Assembly: GCF_012927445.1 (NCBI RefSeq)
Contig: NZ_JABBPD010000004.1
Coordinates: 62,001 to 126,000, forward strand
Direction of reading: 5' to 3'
Origin: Rhodoferax sp.
Lineage (GTDB): Bacteria > Pseudomonadota > Gammaproteobacteria > Burkholderiales > Burkholderiaceae_C
Length of the DNA stretch: 64,000 nt
The position numbers and the translations under genes were made by a program. This document shows positions 57,145 through 64,000 of this stretch, one piece after another. Numbering within the stretch: the stretch's first letter is position 1; the number at the start of each line of letters is the position of its first letter. The notes below the pieces were generated by a model. That model did no database searches and was not told the DNA's origin. It saw only the letters and a program-made list of their open reading frames with translations.

Positions 57145-57354
57145 TTGCGCTTTTTTCCCCTGCTCATGGTGCTCGCCAGCGCCATCATCCTGCCCCTGCC
57201 ATCTGCAGCCCAAGACCTGTCCGCCAGTCGCCTGGAGCGCATCAAGCCCGGCTCGGTCGTGGCCGTGGCCAAAGGCACGCTGCATGAACCGGGCATGAAG
57301 GAGAAGCTCAAGAGCGCGCAGTTGCTCGTTCTCGACCCCATCGTCGCCCCATGA
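57145..57354 (+). CDS. Small exported protein coupled to the GGDEF-EAL gene
   Basis: A 69-residue protein from a TTG start with an AGGAG site 7 bases upstream. A signal peptide (MRFFPLLMVLASAIILPLP) ends at about SAAQ, leaving a mature peptide of about 45 residues (KPGSVVAVAKGTLHEPGMKE). It overlaps the next ATG by four bases (ATGA), so translation is coupled. A role as ligand or partner of the sensor domain of the adjacent c-di-GMP enzyme is inference. Confidence 0.6.
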   Translation: MRFFPLLMVLASAIILPLPSAAQDLSASRLERIKPGSVVAVAKGTLHEPGMKEKLKSAQLLVLDPIVAP

Positions 57355-60300
57355 CGCGGCGCGCACGGCAACTGCGTCAGGCGTTTTTCATCAGCCTGAC
57401 GCTGCTCATCGGCGGCATGCTCACCGTGACCGCCTTCACGCTGTGGCGACTGCGCGTCGAAGCCATCACCAACGGCCTCGAAATCGCGGAAATGCATGCA
57501 CGCAATGTCGAAGATTTTCTGACGCAAAGCCTGCACATCACCGAACTGGCGGTCGCCAATGCCGCACCGACAGAAGGTGGGGCGCTCGATCTGCGCCGCA
57601 TCGAAAGCAGCTTTGTCGCGACGCTGAGCCACGCGCCCTTCCTGCGCTCCATGTCGCTGCTTGATGACCGGGGTCGCATCGTGGCCAGCTCCAACCCCGC
57701 CAACGTGGGCGTGACCGTGCCGACGCAGAGCTACCTGCCACCCAGCCGCGGAACGCTGGAAATTCTGCGCATCGGCCAACCGTGGAGCGGGCGTGACTTT
57801 GCCGGTGGCCGCCCTTCTACCGCCGACACTCCCGTTGCGGCCGAGGCGCAAAGTTTCATTCCCATCACGCGAAGCTTGATGATCGGCGAACTGCGCGTGA
57901 CGCTGCTGGCTGCACTCAATCCCGACTATTTCATCAACCACTTTTCGCAGACGCTGGATGCGACGGACGGTTCAATCGAGGTGCTGCTCTTCGACGGCAC
58001 ACTGCTGATGGACACCGACCCCACCGCGCTGGCCGGTTCGCTGCATGCCTATGTGGTGCGTACGCTGCGACTGACCGAAGTCGAATCCGGCCGGTTGGAG
58101 CAGGACTATGGCAACGACCATCATGTGCTGACCGCCTTTCGCGCCTCGCGTCTGTACCCCTTCGTCGTCGTGACGCATCTCCATCGCGAAACTGCCTTGC
58201 AACCATGGCAGAGCGAGGCCAAAACGCTCCTGGCGGTGGTGATTCCGACCTTGCTGGTCATCCTTTTGCTGGCCATTGCGTTCTACCGCCGCCAGTTGCA
58301 GTTGGCGGCACAGCGCGCCGAAACGGAACGGCTCCAGCGGATCAACACCACGGTGTTCGACGCCAGCGATGAGTCCATCATCATCACCGACCTCAACGCC
58401 AACATCATTTCGGTCAACGCCGCCTTCACCCGCATCACCGGCTACAGCCCCGATGAAGTGCTGGGCCGCAATCCCCGGCTGCTGGCCTCCGGGCAGCAGG
58501 ACAAGAGCTTCTACGAACGCCTGTGGCAAGTCCTCTTGCAGAACGGCATCTGGCGTGGCGAACTGGTTAACCGCCGCAAAGACGGCAGCCTGTACGACGT
58601 GCAGATGGCCATCACGATCTCCCGCGACGGTCAGGGTCGCGTGCAGCACTTCATCGGCGTCACCCGCGACATCACCGAACGCAAACGGGCCGAAGAAAAA
58701 GTCAACCTCGCCGCCAGCGTCTTCTCCTACTCGCGCGAAGGCATCATGATCACCGCCGCCGACGGCACCATCATCGACGTCAACGACGCCTTCACCCGCA
58801 TCACCGGCTACCACCGGGATGAAGTCATGGGCAAGAACCCGCGCCTCTTGAGCTCTGGCCGCCAGGGCAAGGAGTTTTACACCCACCTGTGGCGCGATCT
58901 GCAGGCCAAAGGCCACTGGTACGGCGAAGTCTATGCCGAGATGCAAACCATCAGCACCGTGCGCGATGCCCTGGGCAACCCGCAGCACTACCTGTCCCTG
59001 TTCTCCGACATCTCCGCGCTCAAGTCGCATCAAAACCAGCTGGAGCACATCGCCCACTACGACTCGCTGACCAGCCTGCCCAACCGCGTGCTGCTGGCGG
59101 ACCGCCTGCACCAGGCCATTGCGCAGACGCAGCGGCGTGGGCAGTTGCTGGCAGTCGCCTACCTGGACCTGGATGGCTTCAAGTCCATCAATGACCGTCA
59201 TGGGCACGAGGCCGGCGACCAGTTGCTGATCGCCTTGGCCGCCCGCATGAAGCAGGCCCTGCGCGAAGTCGACACCCTCGCCCGCATCGGTGGTGACGAG
59301 TTTGTGGCCGTGCTGCTCGACCTGCCGGATGTTGCCGCCAGCGTGCCCATGTTCAACCGCCTGCTCGCCGCCGCCGCACAGCCGGTGAATTTTGGAAACG
59401 ACGTGTTGCAAGTGTCGGCCAGTCTGGGCGTGACCTTCTACCCGCAGACGAACGACGTGGATGCCGATCAATTGCTGCGCCAGGCCGACCAGGCCATGTA
59501 CCAGGCCAAGCAGGCGGGCAAAAACCGCTACCACGTCTTTGACGCCGAACAGGACCGCAGCGTGCGCGGCCACCACGAAAGTGTGGAACGCATTCGCAAG
59601 GCCCTGAGCGAGAACGAATTCGTGCTGTATTACCAGCCCAAGGTGAACATGCGCAAGGGCACCGTCATCGGCGCTGAAGCCCTGATTCGCTGGCAACACC
59701 CGGAAAAAGGCCTGCTGGCCCCGGCCGTGTTTTTGCCGGTGATCGAGGATCATCCGCTGGCCATCGACATCGGCGAGTGGGTCATTCATAGCGCCCTGAC
59801 CCAGATCGAGCGCTGGCAGGCCGACGGCCTGGCCATTCCGGTCAGCGTCAACATCGGCGCCCACCAGTTGCAGCAGTCGGACTTCGTCGAGCGTCTGAAT
59901 CAGATTCTGGCGGCGCATCCCAACGTCCGCCCGGCTGACCTCGAACTGGAGGTGCTGGAAACGAGCGCACTGGAAGATCTGATGCACGTATCCCAAGTTA
60001 TTCAGGCCTGCCGGGAAATCGGGGTCACCTTTGCATTGGACGACTTTGGTACGGGCTATTCTTCACTGACCTATCTGAAGCGTCTGCCGGTGACCCTGCT
60101 CAAGATCGACCAGAGCTTTGTGCGCGACATGCTGGACGACCCGGATGACCTGGCCATTCTGGAAGGCGTCATTGGCCTGGCCAACGCCTTTCGCCGTCAG
60201 GTCATTGCCGAAGGGGTGGAGACCGTGGAACACGGCGCGATGCTGCTGCAACTCGGTTGCGAACTGGCCCAGGGTTACGGCATTGCCCGGCCCATGCCGG

Positions 60301-60740
60301 CGGATGAACTGCCGGCCTGGTCGATCGCCTGGCGGCCGGACCCGGCCTGGCTTGATTTGCCGGCGGTCAGCCGCGACGATTTACCGTTGCTGTTTGCCAG
60401 CGCCGAGCACCGCGCCTGGATTCTGGATATCGGAGCGTGCCTCAGGGGCGAACGTGAAGCCCCCCCGCCACTGAACCTCCACCAGTGCCGCTTCGGCAAG
60501 TGGCTGGATGCCCAAGGCCTGGCCCGCCATCAGGCGCAGCCCGTCTTCCAGACCGTTGAACCCTTGCACCAACAAGTGCATGCACTGGCCGCTGAACTGC
60601 TGCAGTTACAGGCCCAGGGCCGCAACCCGGAGGCCCTGAAAAGACTGGGCGAACTGCATGACCTGCGCGACGACCTGCTGGCGAAATTGAAGAATCTGGT
60701 GCCCAAAGATCGGCCGGTTGATCTGCGGTCAAAGGCTTGA
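57351..60740 (+). CDS. Sensor PAS-PAS-GGDEF-EAL protein with C-terminal CZB zinc domain
   Basis: An 1129-residue inner-membrane protein. Two helices (about 12-33 and 295-316) bracket a periplasmic sensor domain of about 260 residues. Two PAS domains follow (about 325-565). GGDEF at 647-651 is preceded by the inhibitory RxxD site (REVD, five residues before), and EAL at 776-778 is intact with ELE(V)LET, DDFGTGYSSL and KIDQSFV elements. Hence both cyclase and phosphodiesterase activities are plausible. The C-terminus resembles a chemoreceptor zinc-binding domain: His1020, Cys1046 (QCRFGKWL), His1073 and His1077. The gene is coupled to the small exported protein upstream. Confidence 0.9.
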   Translation: MTRRARQLRQAFFISLTLLIGGMLTVTAFTLWRLRVEAITNGLEIAEMHARNVEDFLTQSLHITELAVANAAPTEGGALDLRRIESSFVATLSHAPFLRSMSLLDDRGRIVASSNPANVGVTVPTQSYLPPSRGTLEILRIGQPWSGRDFAGGRPSTADTPVAAEAQSFIPITRSLMIGELRVTLLAALNPDYFINHFSQTLDATDGSIEVLLFDGTLLMDTDPTALAGSLHAYVVRTLRLTEVESGRLEQDYGNDHHVLTAFRASRLYPFVVVTHLHRETALQPWQSEAKTLLAVVIPTLLVILLLAIAFYRRQLQLAAQRAETERLQRINTTVFDASDESIIITDLNANIISVNAAFTRITGYSPDEVLGRNPRLLASGQQDKSFYERLWQVLLQNGIWRGELVNRRKDGSLYDVQMAITISRDGQGRVQHFIGVTRDITERKRAEEKVNLAASVFSYSREGIMITAADGTIIDVNDAFTRITGYHRDEVMGKNPRLLSSGRQGKEFYTHLWRDLQAKGHWYGEVYAEMQTISTVRDALGNPQHYLSLFSDISALKSHQNQLEHIAHYDSLTSLPNRVLLADRLHQAIAQTQRRGQLLAVAYLDLDGFKSINDRHGHEAGDQLLIALAARMKQALREVDTLARIGGDEFVAVLLDLPDVAASVPMFNRLLAAAAQPVNFGNDVLQVSASLGVTFYPQTNDVDADQLLRQADQAMYQAKQAGKNRYHVFDAEQDRSVRGHHESVERIRKALSENEFVLYYQPKVNMRKGTVIGAEALIRWQHPEKGLLAPAVFLPVIEDHPLAIDIGEWVIHSALTQIERWQADGLAIPVSVNIGAHQLQQSDFVERLNQILAAHPNVRPADLELEVLETSALEDLMHVSQVIQACREIGVTFALDDFGTGYSSLTYLKRLPVTLLKIDQSFVRDMLDDPDDLAILEGVIGLANAFRRQVIAEGVETVEHGAMLLQLGCELAQGYGIARPMPADELPAWSIAWRPDPAWLDLPAVSRDDLPLLFASAEHRAWILDIGACLRGEREAPPPLNLHQCRFGKWLDAQGLARHQAQPVFQTVEPLHQQVHALAAELLQLQAQGRNPEALKRLGELHDLRDDLLAKLKNLVPKDRPVDLRSKA

Positions 60741-60810
60741 CTGCGTCTCGGGACCCTCGATACGGAGGGCGAACTCAGGACTCTCGTCGAAACCAGTCGG
60801 CGCGTAATTA

Positions 60811-60868
60811 GCTACTAATTTAATAGCTAAGTACACAGGCAGATCGTGGGCTAGCGGCTAGTTTTATA
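60811..60868 (+). repeat. Dispersed repeat copy F, intergenic
   Basis: GCTACTAATTTAATAGC stem, then TAAGTACACAGGCAGATC, then GTGGGCTAGCGGCTAG and TTTTATA. It lies between the convergent GGDEF-EAL and ClC genes. Confidence 0.75.
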
Positions 60869-60982
60869 TAAAATTTACCGAAACGCTTACCCGCTGACGG
60901 CCAAGGGAAACTACTGAGACATTCAGGGTGTTGGGCCCCATACCATTGGCTTGTTGTTCTTGCTTCAGCCACAAGTTCAACA

Positions 60983-62341
60983 CTACGAGCTTGGAGCCCT
61001 TCGGGGCTCCTTTTTTGTGTCGGGCGGCGTTGCCGGCAAACGCTGTAATTGCAATTCCGCCAGCGCCGTGTAAAGAGGGGCACTGATCAGGCGCGAGACG
61101 CCGCTGGCCACCAGCGCGCTGGCCATCAGGCTGAGTACCAGCGCATGACCGTCCACCATTTCCATCACGATGATGAAAGCGGTCAAGGGGGCCTGGGTCA
61201 CCGCCGCCAGGAAGCCGGCCATGCCCAAGGCAATCAGTGTCGGGGCATTGGCATAGGCGGTCAGGTGGGCGATGTCATTGCCCAAAGCGCCGCCAATGGC
61301 CAGCGCCGGGGCAAACAGCCCGCCGGGCACCCCGGACCACGCGGTAATCCAGGTGGCCACAAACTTCAACAACACATACAACGGAGAAGATTCGCCGTTG
61401 CCTTCCAGCATGGCCCGCGAATAACCATAACCACTGCCGTAAATATCGCCATGGCTCACCACACCCAGAATCGCCACCGCCAAGCCGCAAGCAGCCGCAA
61501 ACCAGATGGGCGACTTCTGGCGCAGGCGGCTGAACCAGTCAAAAGACCGGCCCGCCAGCGACACCACCATCAAGCGGGCAAACAAACCGCCGGCCACACC
61601 GCTGCAAACGGCCACCAGCAAACCGGGCAGCAGCAGCGCCGTGCTGAGGTTCTGAATCCGGATCACGCCAAAGTAGGTGGCATTGCCATAAATTGAGACG
61701 GCCATCAGGCCGCCCAGCACAATGGCCGCCACCACCAGGCCATTGCTGCGCTGTTCGGGCTTGCGTGACAACTCTTCGATGGCAAACATCACCCCGCCCA
61801 AGGGCGTATTGAAAGCGGCCGCAATACCCGCTGCACCACCGGCCACCAGCAAGCCGTTTTCGGACACTTGGGACTTGGAGGGCAGCCAGCGGCGGGCATG
61901 GTTCATGACGCCGGCCGCAATCTGTACCGACGGGCCCTCGCGCCCCAGGGACAAACCGGCCAGCAAACCCCAGGTGGCCAGCAACATTTTGGCCACCGTC
62001 AGCCGGAGGGAGACAAACAGGTTGCGGGAAGTTTTGGACACTTCCGGCGTCAACGCGGCCATGACCTGTGGAATCCCCGACCCGGCCGCCCCCGGCGCAT
62101 AACGCCGCGTGAGCCAGACGATGGCGGCGGTGGAAGCCGGCGTCCAGAGCAGCGGCCCCCACCAGAAATTTTTCTCAAACGTAAAAAAATACGCCATGGC
62201 ATGATCTGTCATCCAGGTGAACGCCACCACCGTCAAGCCGGCCACGGCGGCAAACGCAAGCACGATGCCGCGCCCCGTCCACAGACGCCAGTCATACAGT
62301 TCTTGCCGGATCGCCGAAAAAACAGAGGGGTGCGGGCTCAT
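60983..62341 (-). CDS. ClC-family chloride channel or H+/Cl- exchange transporter
   Basis: A 452-residue membrane protein with the ClC signatures GSGIPQVM, GREGPSVQIAAGV (gating Glu) and GVPGGLFAPALAIG. The internal Glu of the AIEEL segment is consistent with a proton-coupled exchanger. There is no C-terminal CBS domain. The last codons lie in a hairpin that also terminates the plus-strand neighbour. It is divergent from the DapB-like gene. Confidence 0.9.
   Translation of the reverse strand: MSPHPSVFSAIRQELYDWRLWTGRGIVLAFAAVAGLTVVAFTWMTDHAMAYFFTFEKNFWWGPLLWTPASTAAIVWLTRRYAPGAAGSGIPQVMAALTPEVSKTSRNLFVSLRLTVAKMLLATWGLLAGLSLGREGPSVQIAAGVMNHARRWLPSKSQVSENGLLVAGGAAGIAAAFNTPLGGVMFAIEELSRKPEQRSNGLVVAAIVLGGLMAVSIYGNATYFGVIRIQNLSTALLLPGLLVAVCSGVAGGLFARLMVVSLAGRSFDWFSRLRQKSPIWFAAACGLAVAILGVVSHGDIYGSGYGYSRAMLEGNGESSPLYVLLKFVATWITAWSGVPGGLFAPALAIGGALGNDIAHLTAYANAPTLIALGMAGFLAAVTQAPLTAFIIVMEMVDGHALVLSLMASALVASGVSRLISAPLYTALAELQLQRLPATPPDTKKEPRRAPSS
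60993..61016 (+). terminator. Terminator of the GGDEF-EAL gene inside the 3' end of the ClC gene
   Basis: GGAGCCC / GGGGCTCC stem with a TTC loop followed by TTTTTT on the plus strand. It overlaps the last codons of the ClC gene, so one hairpin serves both coding and termination roles. Confidence 0.7.
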
Positions 62342-62402
62342 GAGGCACTTTCGTGATAAAGAGGTTTGGGTGCAAAAACTGTGCCAATCAGGCGATCATA
62401 AT

Positions 62403-62442
62403 ACATTGCAGCAAATGTAGTGTGTTACATTGCAACAAATGC
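62403..62442. promoter_or_regulatory. Tandem operator-like repeats upstream of the DapB-like/MarR pair
   Basis: ACATTGCAGCAAATGT and ACATTGCAACAAATGC are spaced 24 bp start to start, each with inverted half-sites (ACATT and AATGT). They lie 50-90 bp before the DapB-like start and 60-100 bp before the ClC start. They are candidates for the MarR-type regulator encoded downstream. Confidence 0.6.
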
Positions 62443-62491
62443 AATCACCAGCGCAGATGCGTGAAAAAGCAAATAAATCAAGGAGACAGTC

Positions 62492-63238
62492 ATGATCAAA
62501 GTAGGTCTTATGGGTTACGGCAAAGCCGGCCAGGCCGTGGCCGAAGTGCTGCGCAACGACCCCCGCTATGAACTGTGCTGGGTGGCACGCCGCACAAAAC
62601 ATTCCGACACGGAAACCGTGCCTGAAACCAGCATCCCCATCATCGGCCTCGACAGCGTGGTGTTGCCTGAATGGCTGGACGCCCACCCGGTCGATGCGCT
62701 GGTTGATTTCTCCAGCCCTGACGCGGTCTTTTTGTATGGCGAAGAAGTTCGCAAGCGCAAGTTGATGCTGGTCAGTGCCATTTCGGCTTACAACGCGGAA
62801 GAGCTTGACTATGTGCGCAGCCTGGGCGAGGACACGCGGGTCTTGTGTTCACCCAACATCACCCTCGGCATCAATTTTTTGATTATGGCGTCCAAGCTGC
62901 TGCGCAGCATCGCCCCGTTTGCCGATGTGGAAATTCTGGAACAGCATTTCCGGGAAAAGCCGGAAATCTCTGGCACCGCGCGCAAAATTGCAGAAAGTCT
63001 GGACGTGGATGATGAGCGAATCACGTCGCTGCGGCTGGGCGGCATCGTCGGCCATCACGAAGTTATTTTTGGCTTTCCGTTTCAGACCGTTCGCCTGATT
63101 CACAACACGATCAAACGTGAAGCCTTTGGCACCGGGGCGGCTTTTGCCTTGGGTGAGTTGGCCACTGCGCCCAATGGCTTCTATACCTTTGATGATCTGC
63201 TCATGAAAAAATTGCGCAGCCAAATCAACGAGGCATGA
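62492..63238 (+). CDS. DapB-like dihydrodipicolinate reductase family protein
   Basis: A 248-residue Rossmann-fold protein: KVGLMGYGKAGQAVAEVL near the N-terminus, then DFSSPDAVF, and SPNITLGINFLIMASKLL. The canonical DapB catalytic motif (HHxxKxDxPSGTA) is altered to EQHFREKPEISGTA, which drops one His and the Lys-Asp pair, while the canonical GASGRMG is replaced by GYGKAGQ. It may act on another substrate. An AGGAG ribosome site precedes it and a 4-bp overlap joins it to the MarR gene. Confidence 0.75.
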   Translation: MIKVGLMGYGKAGQAVAEVLRNDPRYELCWVARRTKHSDTETVPETSIPIIGLDSVVLPEWLDAHPVDALVDFSSPDAVFLYGEEVRKRKLMLVSAISAYNAEELDYVRSLGEDTRVLCSPNITLGINFLIMASKLLRSIAPFADVEILEQHFREKPEISGTARKIAESLDVDDERITSLRLGGIVGHHEVIFGFPFQTVRLIHNTIKREAFGTGAAFALGELATAPNGFYTFDDLLMKKLRSQINEA

Positions 63239-63777
63239 ACGACCCCGCCGCATCCATCCCTCGCCTTGACCTAACTGACGATCCCCTCATGCCAGCAAAA
63301 CCAGAAAACAATAACGATCCGAAAAGCACGGCCCAGGTTCTGCGCCGCTTTCGTGTCGTCTTCAACGCCGTACGCAGTCATTTCCAGCAAGTCGAAAAAC
63401 AGGTTGGTTTGGGCGGGGCGCAGGTCTGGGCCCTGAGCGTGCTCCGGGACAACCCCGGCATTGGCGTCGGCGGATTGGCGAAAAGCATGGACATCCATCA
63501 GTCCACTGCCAGCAACCTCGTCAAGACGCTGCTGCGCAAAGACATGATCAGCATGACGAAATCCGTTGCGGACCGGCGCAATGTGCAGCTTCACATTTTG
63601 CCAAGCGGGCTGGCGTTGCTGAAAAAAGCACCCGGTCCGTTTGAAGGTGTTTTGCCGGTAGCGCTCGACCGGCTGCCACCAGAAACCCTGCTGCGACTGG
63701 ATCAGGATCTGGGCCGATTGATCCAGTTATTGAAGGCCGATGAACAGGCCGGCGGTATTCCATTGGCCGAACTTTGA
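63235..63777 (+). CDS. MarR family transcriptional regulator
   Basis: A 180-residue regulator with the winged-helix DNA-binding segment VGGLAKSMDIHQSTASNLVK and the wing SVADRRNVQLHILPSG. Its ATG overlaps the stop of the DapB-like gene, so it is probably autoregulated with that gene through the tandem repeats upstream. A shorter start at 63289 is possible. No ligand is predicted. Confidence 0.85.
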   Translation: MNDPAASIPRLDLTDDPLMPAKPENNNDPKSTAQVLRRFRVVFNAVRSHFQQVEKQVGLGGAQVWALSVLRDNPGIGVGGLAKSMDIHQSTASNLVKTLLRKDMISMTKSVADRRNVQLHILPSGLALLKKAPGPFEGVLPVALDRLPPETLLRLDQDLGRLIQLLKADEQAGGIPLAEL

Positions 63778-63916
63778 GGCAGTTTGTTGCACGCATTTTC
63801 CTGGCTATTGAAACTTTAAAAACGAGCCTTGTTTCGTCGGTCGGTTGTGAACAGAGACATCTTTGTCCACAATCTTGTTCCATTCTTGAGGTCAACTGGT
63901 CTCGAAAGGTTACTGT

Positions 63917-64000
63917 ATGAGACTCTCATTACGCTTCGTTTTACCCCTGTTACTGGTTCTGGCGGGCATTGCCTACGCGGTCGCACCGCTGGTCGACAAG
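63917..64000 (+). CDS. N-terminal fragment of a membrane or exported protein, truncated by the window end
   Basis: Only 28 codons are present: MRLSLRFVLPLLLVLAGIAY then AVAPLVDK. One hydrophobic segment forms a signal anchor. I recall similar N-termini in Burkholderiales proteins with a periplasmic sensor region, including HAMP-linked trehalose-phosphate synthases, but this short piece cannot settle it. Confidence 0.4.
   Translation, partial: MRLSLRFVLPLLLVLAGIAYAVAPLVDK

Noticed and set aside
56808-57941. 377-codon open frame on the minus strand
   Set aside because: It runs antisense through three plus-strand features including a gene with clear domains; no recognisable family.
57972-59996. 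674-codon open frame on the minus strand
   Set aside because: It is fully antisense to the GGDEF-EAL gene, whose domains are unmistakable. Its sequence shows no domain and is His/Gln/Val-rich, as expected from antisense of GC-rich coding DNA.

Overview
The window comes from a Gram-negative, GC-rich betaproteobacterium, most likely the family Comamonadaceae and closest in feel to Rhodoferax or Polaromonas. The evidence is the gene orders exbB-exbD-lpxK-kdsB-adk and tRNA-Leu-tig-clpP-clpX-lon, the hpnCDE squalene genes, protein sequences typical of that family, and a short dispersed repeat of a style I recall from Comamonadaceae. It is ordinary chromosome. I see no prophage, insertion sequence, CRISPR array or rRNA operon. 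The taxonomic call is inference from these traits, not a database result.

Layout. 1-4.2 kb: end of rho, rpmE2, a polytopic glycosyltransferase-like protein, and a GNAT/nitrilase pair. 4.2-10.9 kb: a complete phosphate regulon operon on the minus strand (pstS-pstC-pstA-pstB-phoU-phoB-phoR) with a Pho box upstream. 11-20.8 kb: two lone periplasmic binding proteins (amino-acid type with a Tat signal; ferric-iron type with a Fur-like box), a patatin lipoprotein, clpS-clpA, icd, an exported Ala/Lys repeat protein, a DUF192 protein and sodB. 20.8-28.6 kb: xseA, a TonB-type exbB-exbD pair, the lipid A/KDO genes lpxK and kdsB, adk, an asparaginase and lexA. 28.7-35.4 kb: a catabolic block (2-hydroxyacid dehydrogenase, 3-hydroxyacyl-CoA dehydrogenase, enoyl-CoA hydratase, Crp/Fnr regulator, APH-type kinase, acyl-CoA dehydrogenase). 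35.6-44.7 kb: an HD-GYP protein, five tRNAs and the lon/clpX/clpP/tig proteostasis block. 44.7-49.1 kb: an RND efflux pair. 49.2-54.8 kb: hpnCDE (squalene synthesis) and a penicillin-acylase family protein. 54.8-64 kb: HAD phosphatase, hemH, a very large c-di-GMP enzyme with sensor domains, a ClC transporter, a DapB-like gene coupled to a MarR regulator, and the start of an exported or membrane protein.

The most unusual signal is a family of about 55-bp repeats. Each starts with an inverted repeat of the form GCTAT-N7-ATAGC and is followed by a CTTGCGC / ACGGGGGCTAGAGG core. I count about ten copies. Four are intergenic. Six lie inside open reading frames (xseA, lpxK, ansA, the RND adaptor, hpnC, and probably hpnE), where they are translated in frame. 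Two antisense copies encode recognisably the same peptide in unrelated proteins. Second-tier observations are a C-terminal CZB zinc-binding domain on a PAS-PAS-GGDEF-EAL protein coupled to a tiny exported protein, a kinase/acyl-CoA dehydrogenase pair that suggests 4-hydroxyacyl-CoA catabolism, LexA boxes shared between lexA and an asparaginase, and tandem operator-like repeats before the DapB-like/MarR pair.

Limits: all coordinates and motif readings were made by eye, family assignments are from memory, and no alignment or search was run.
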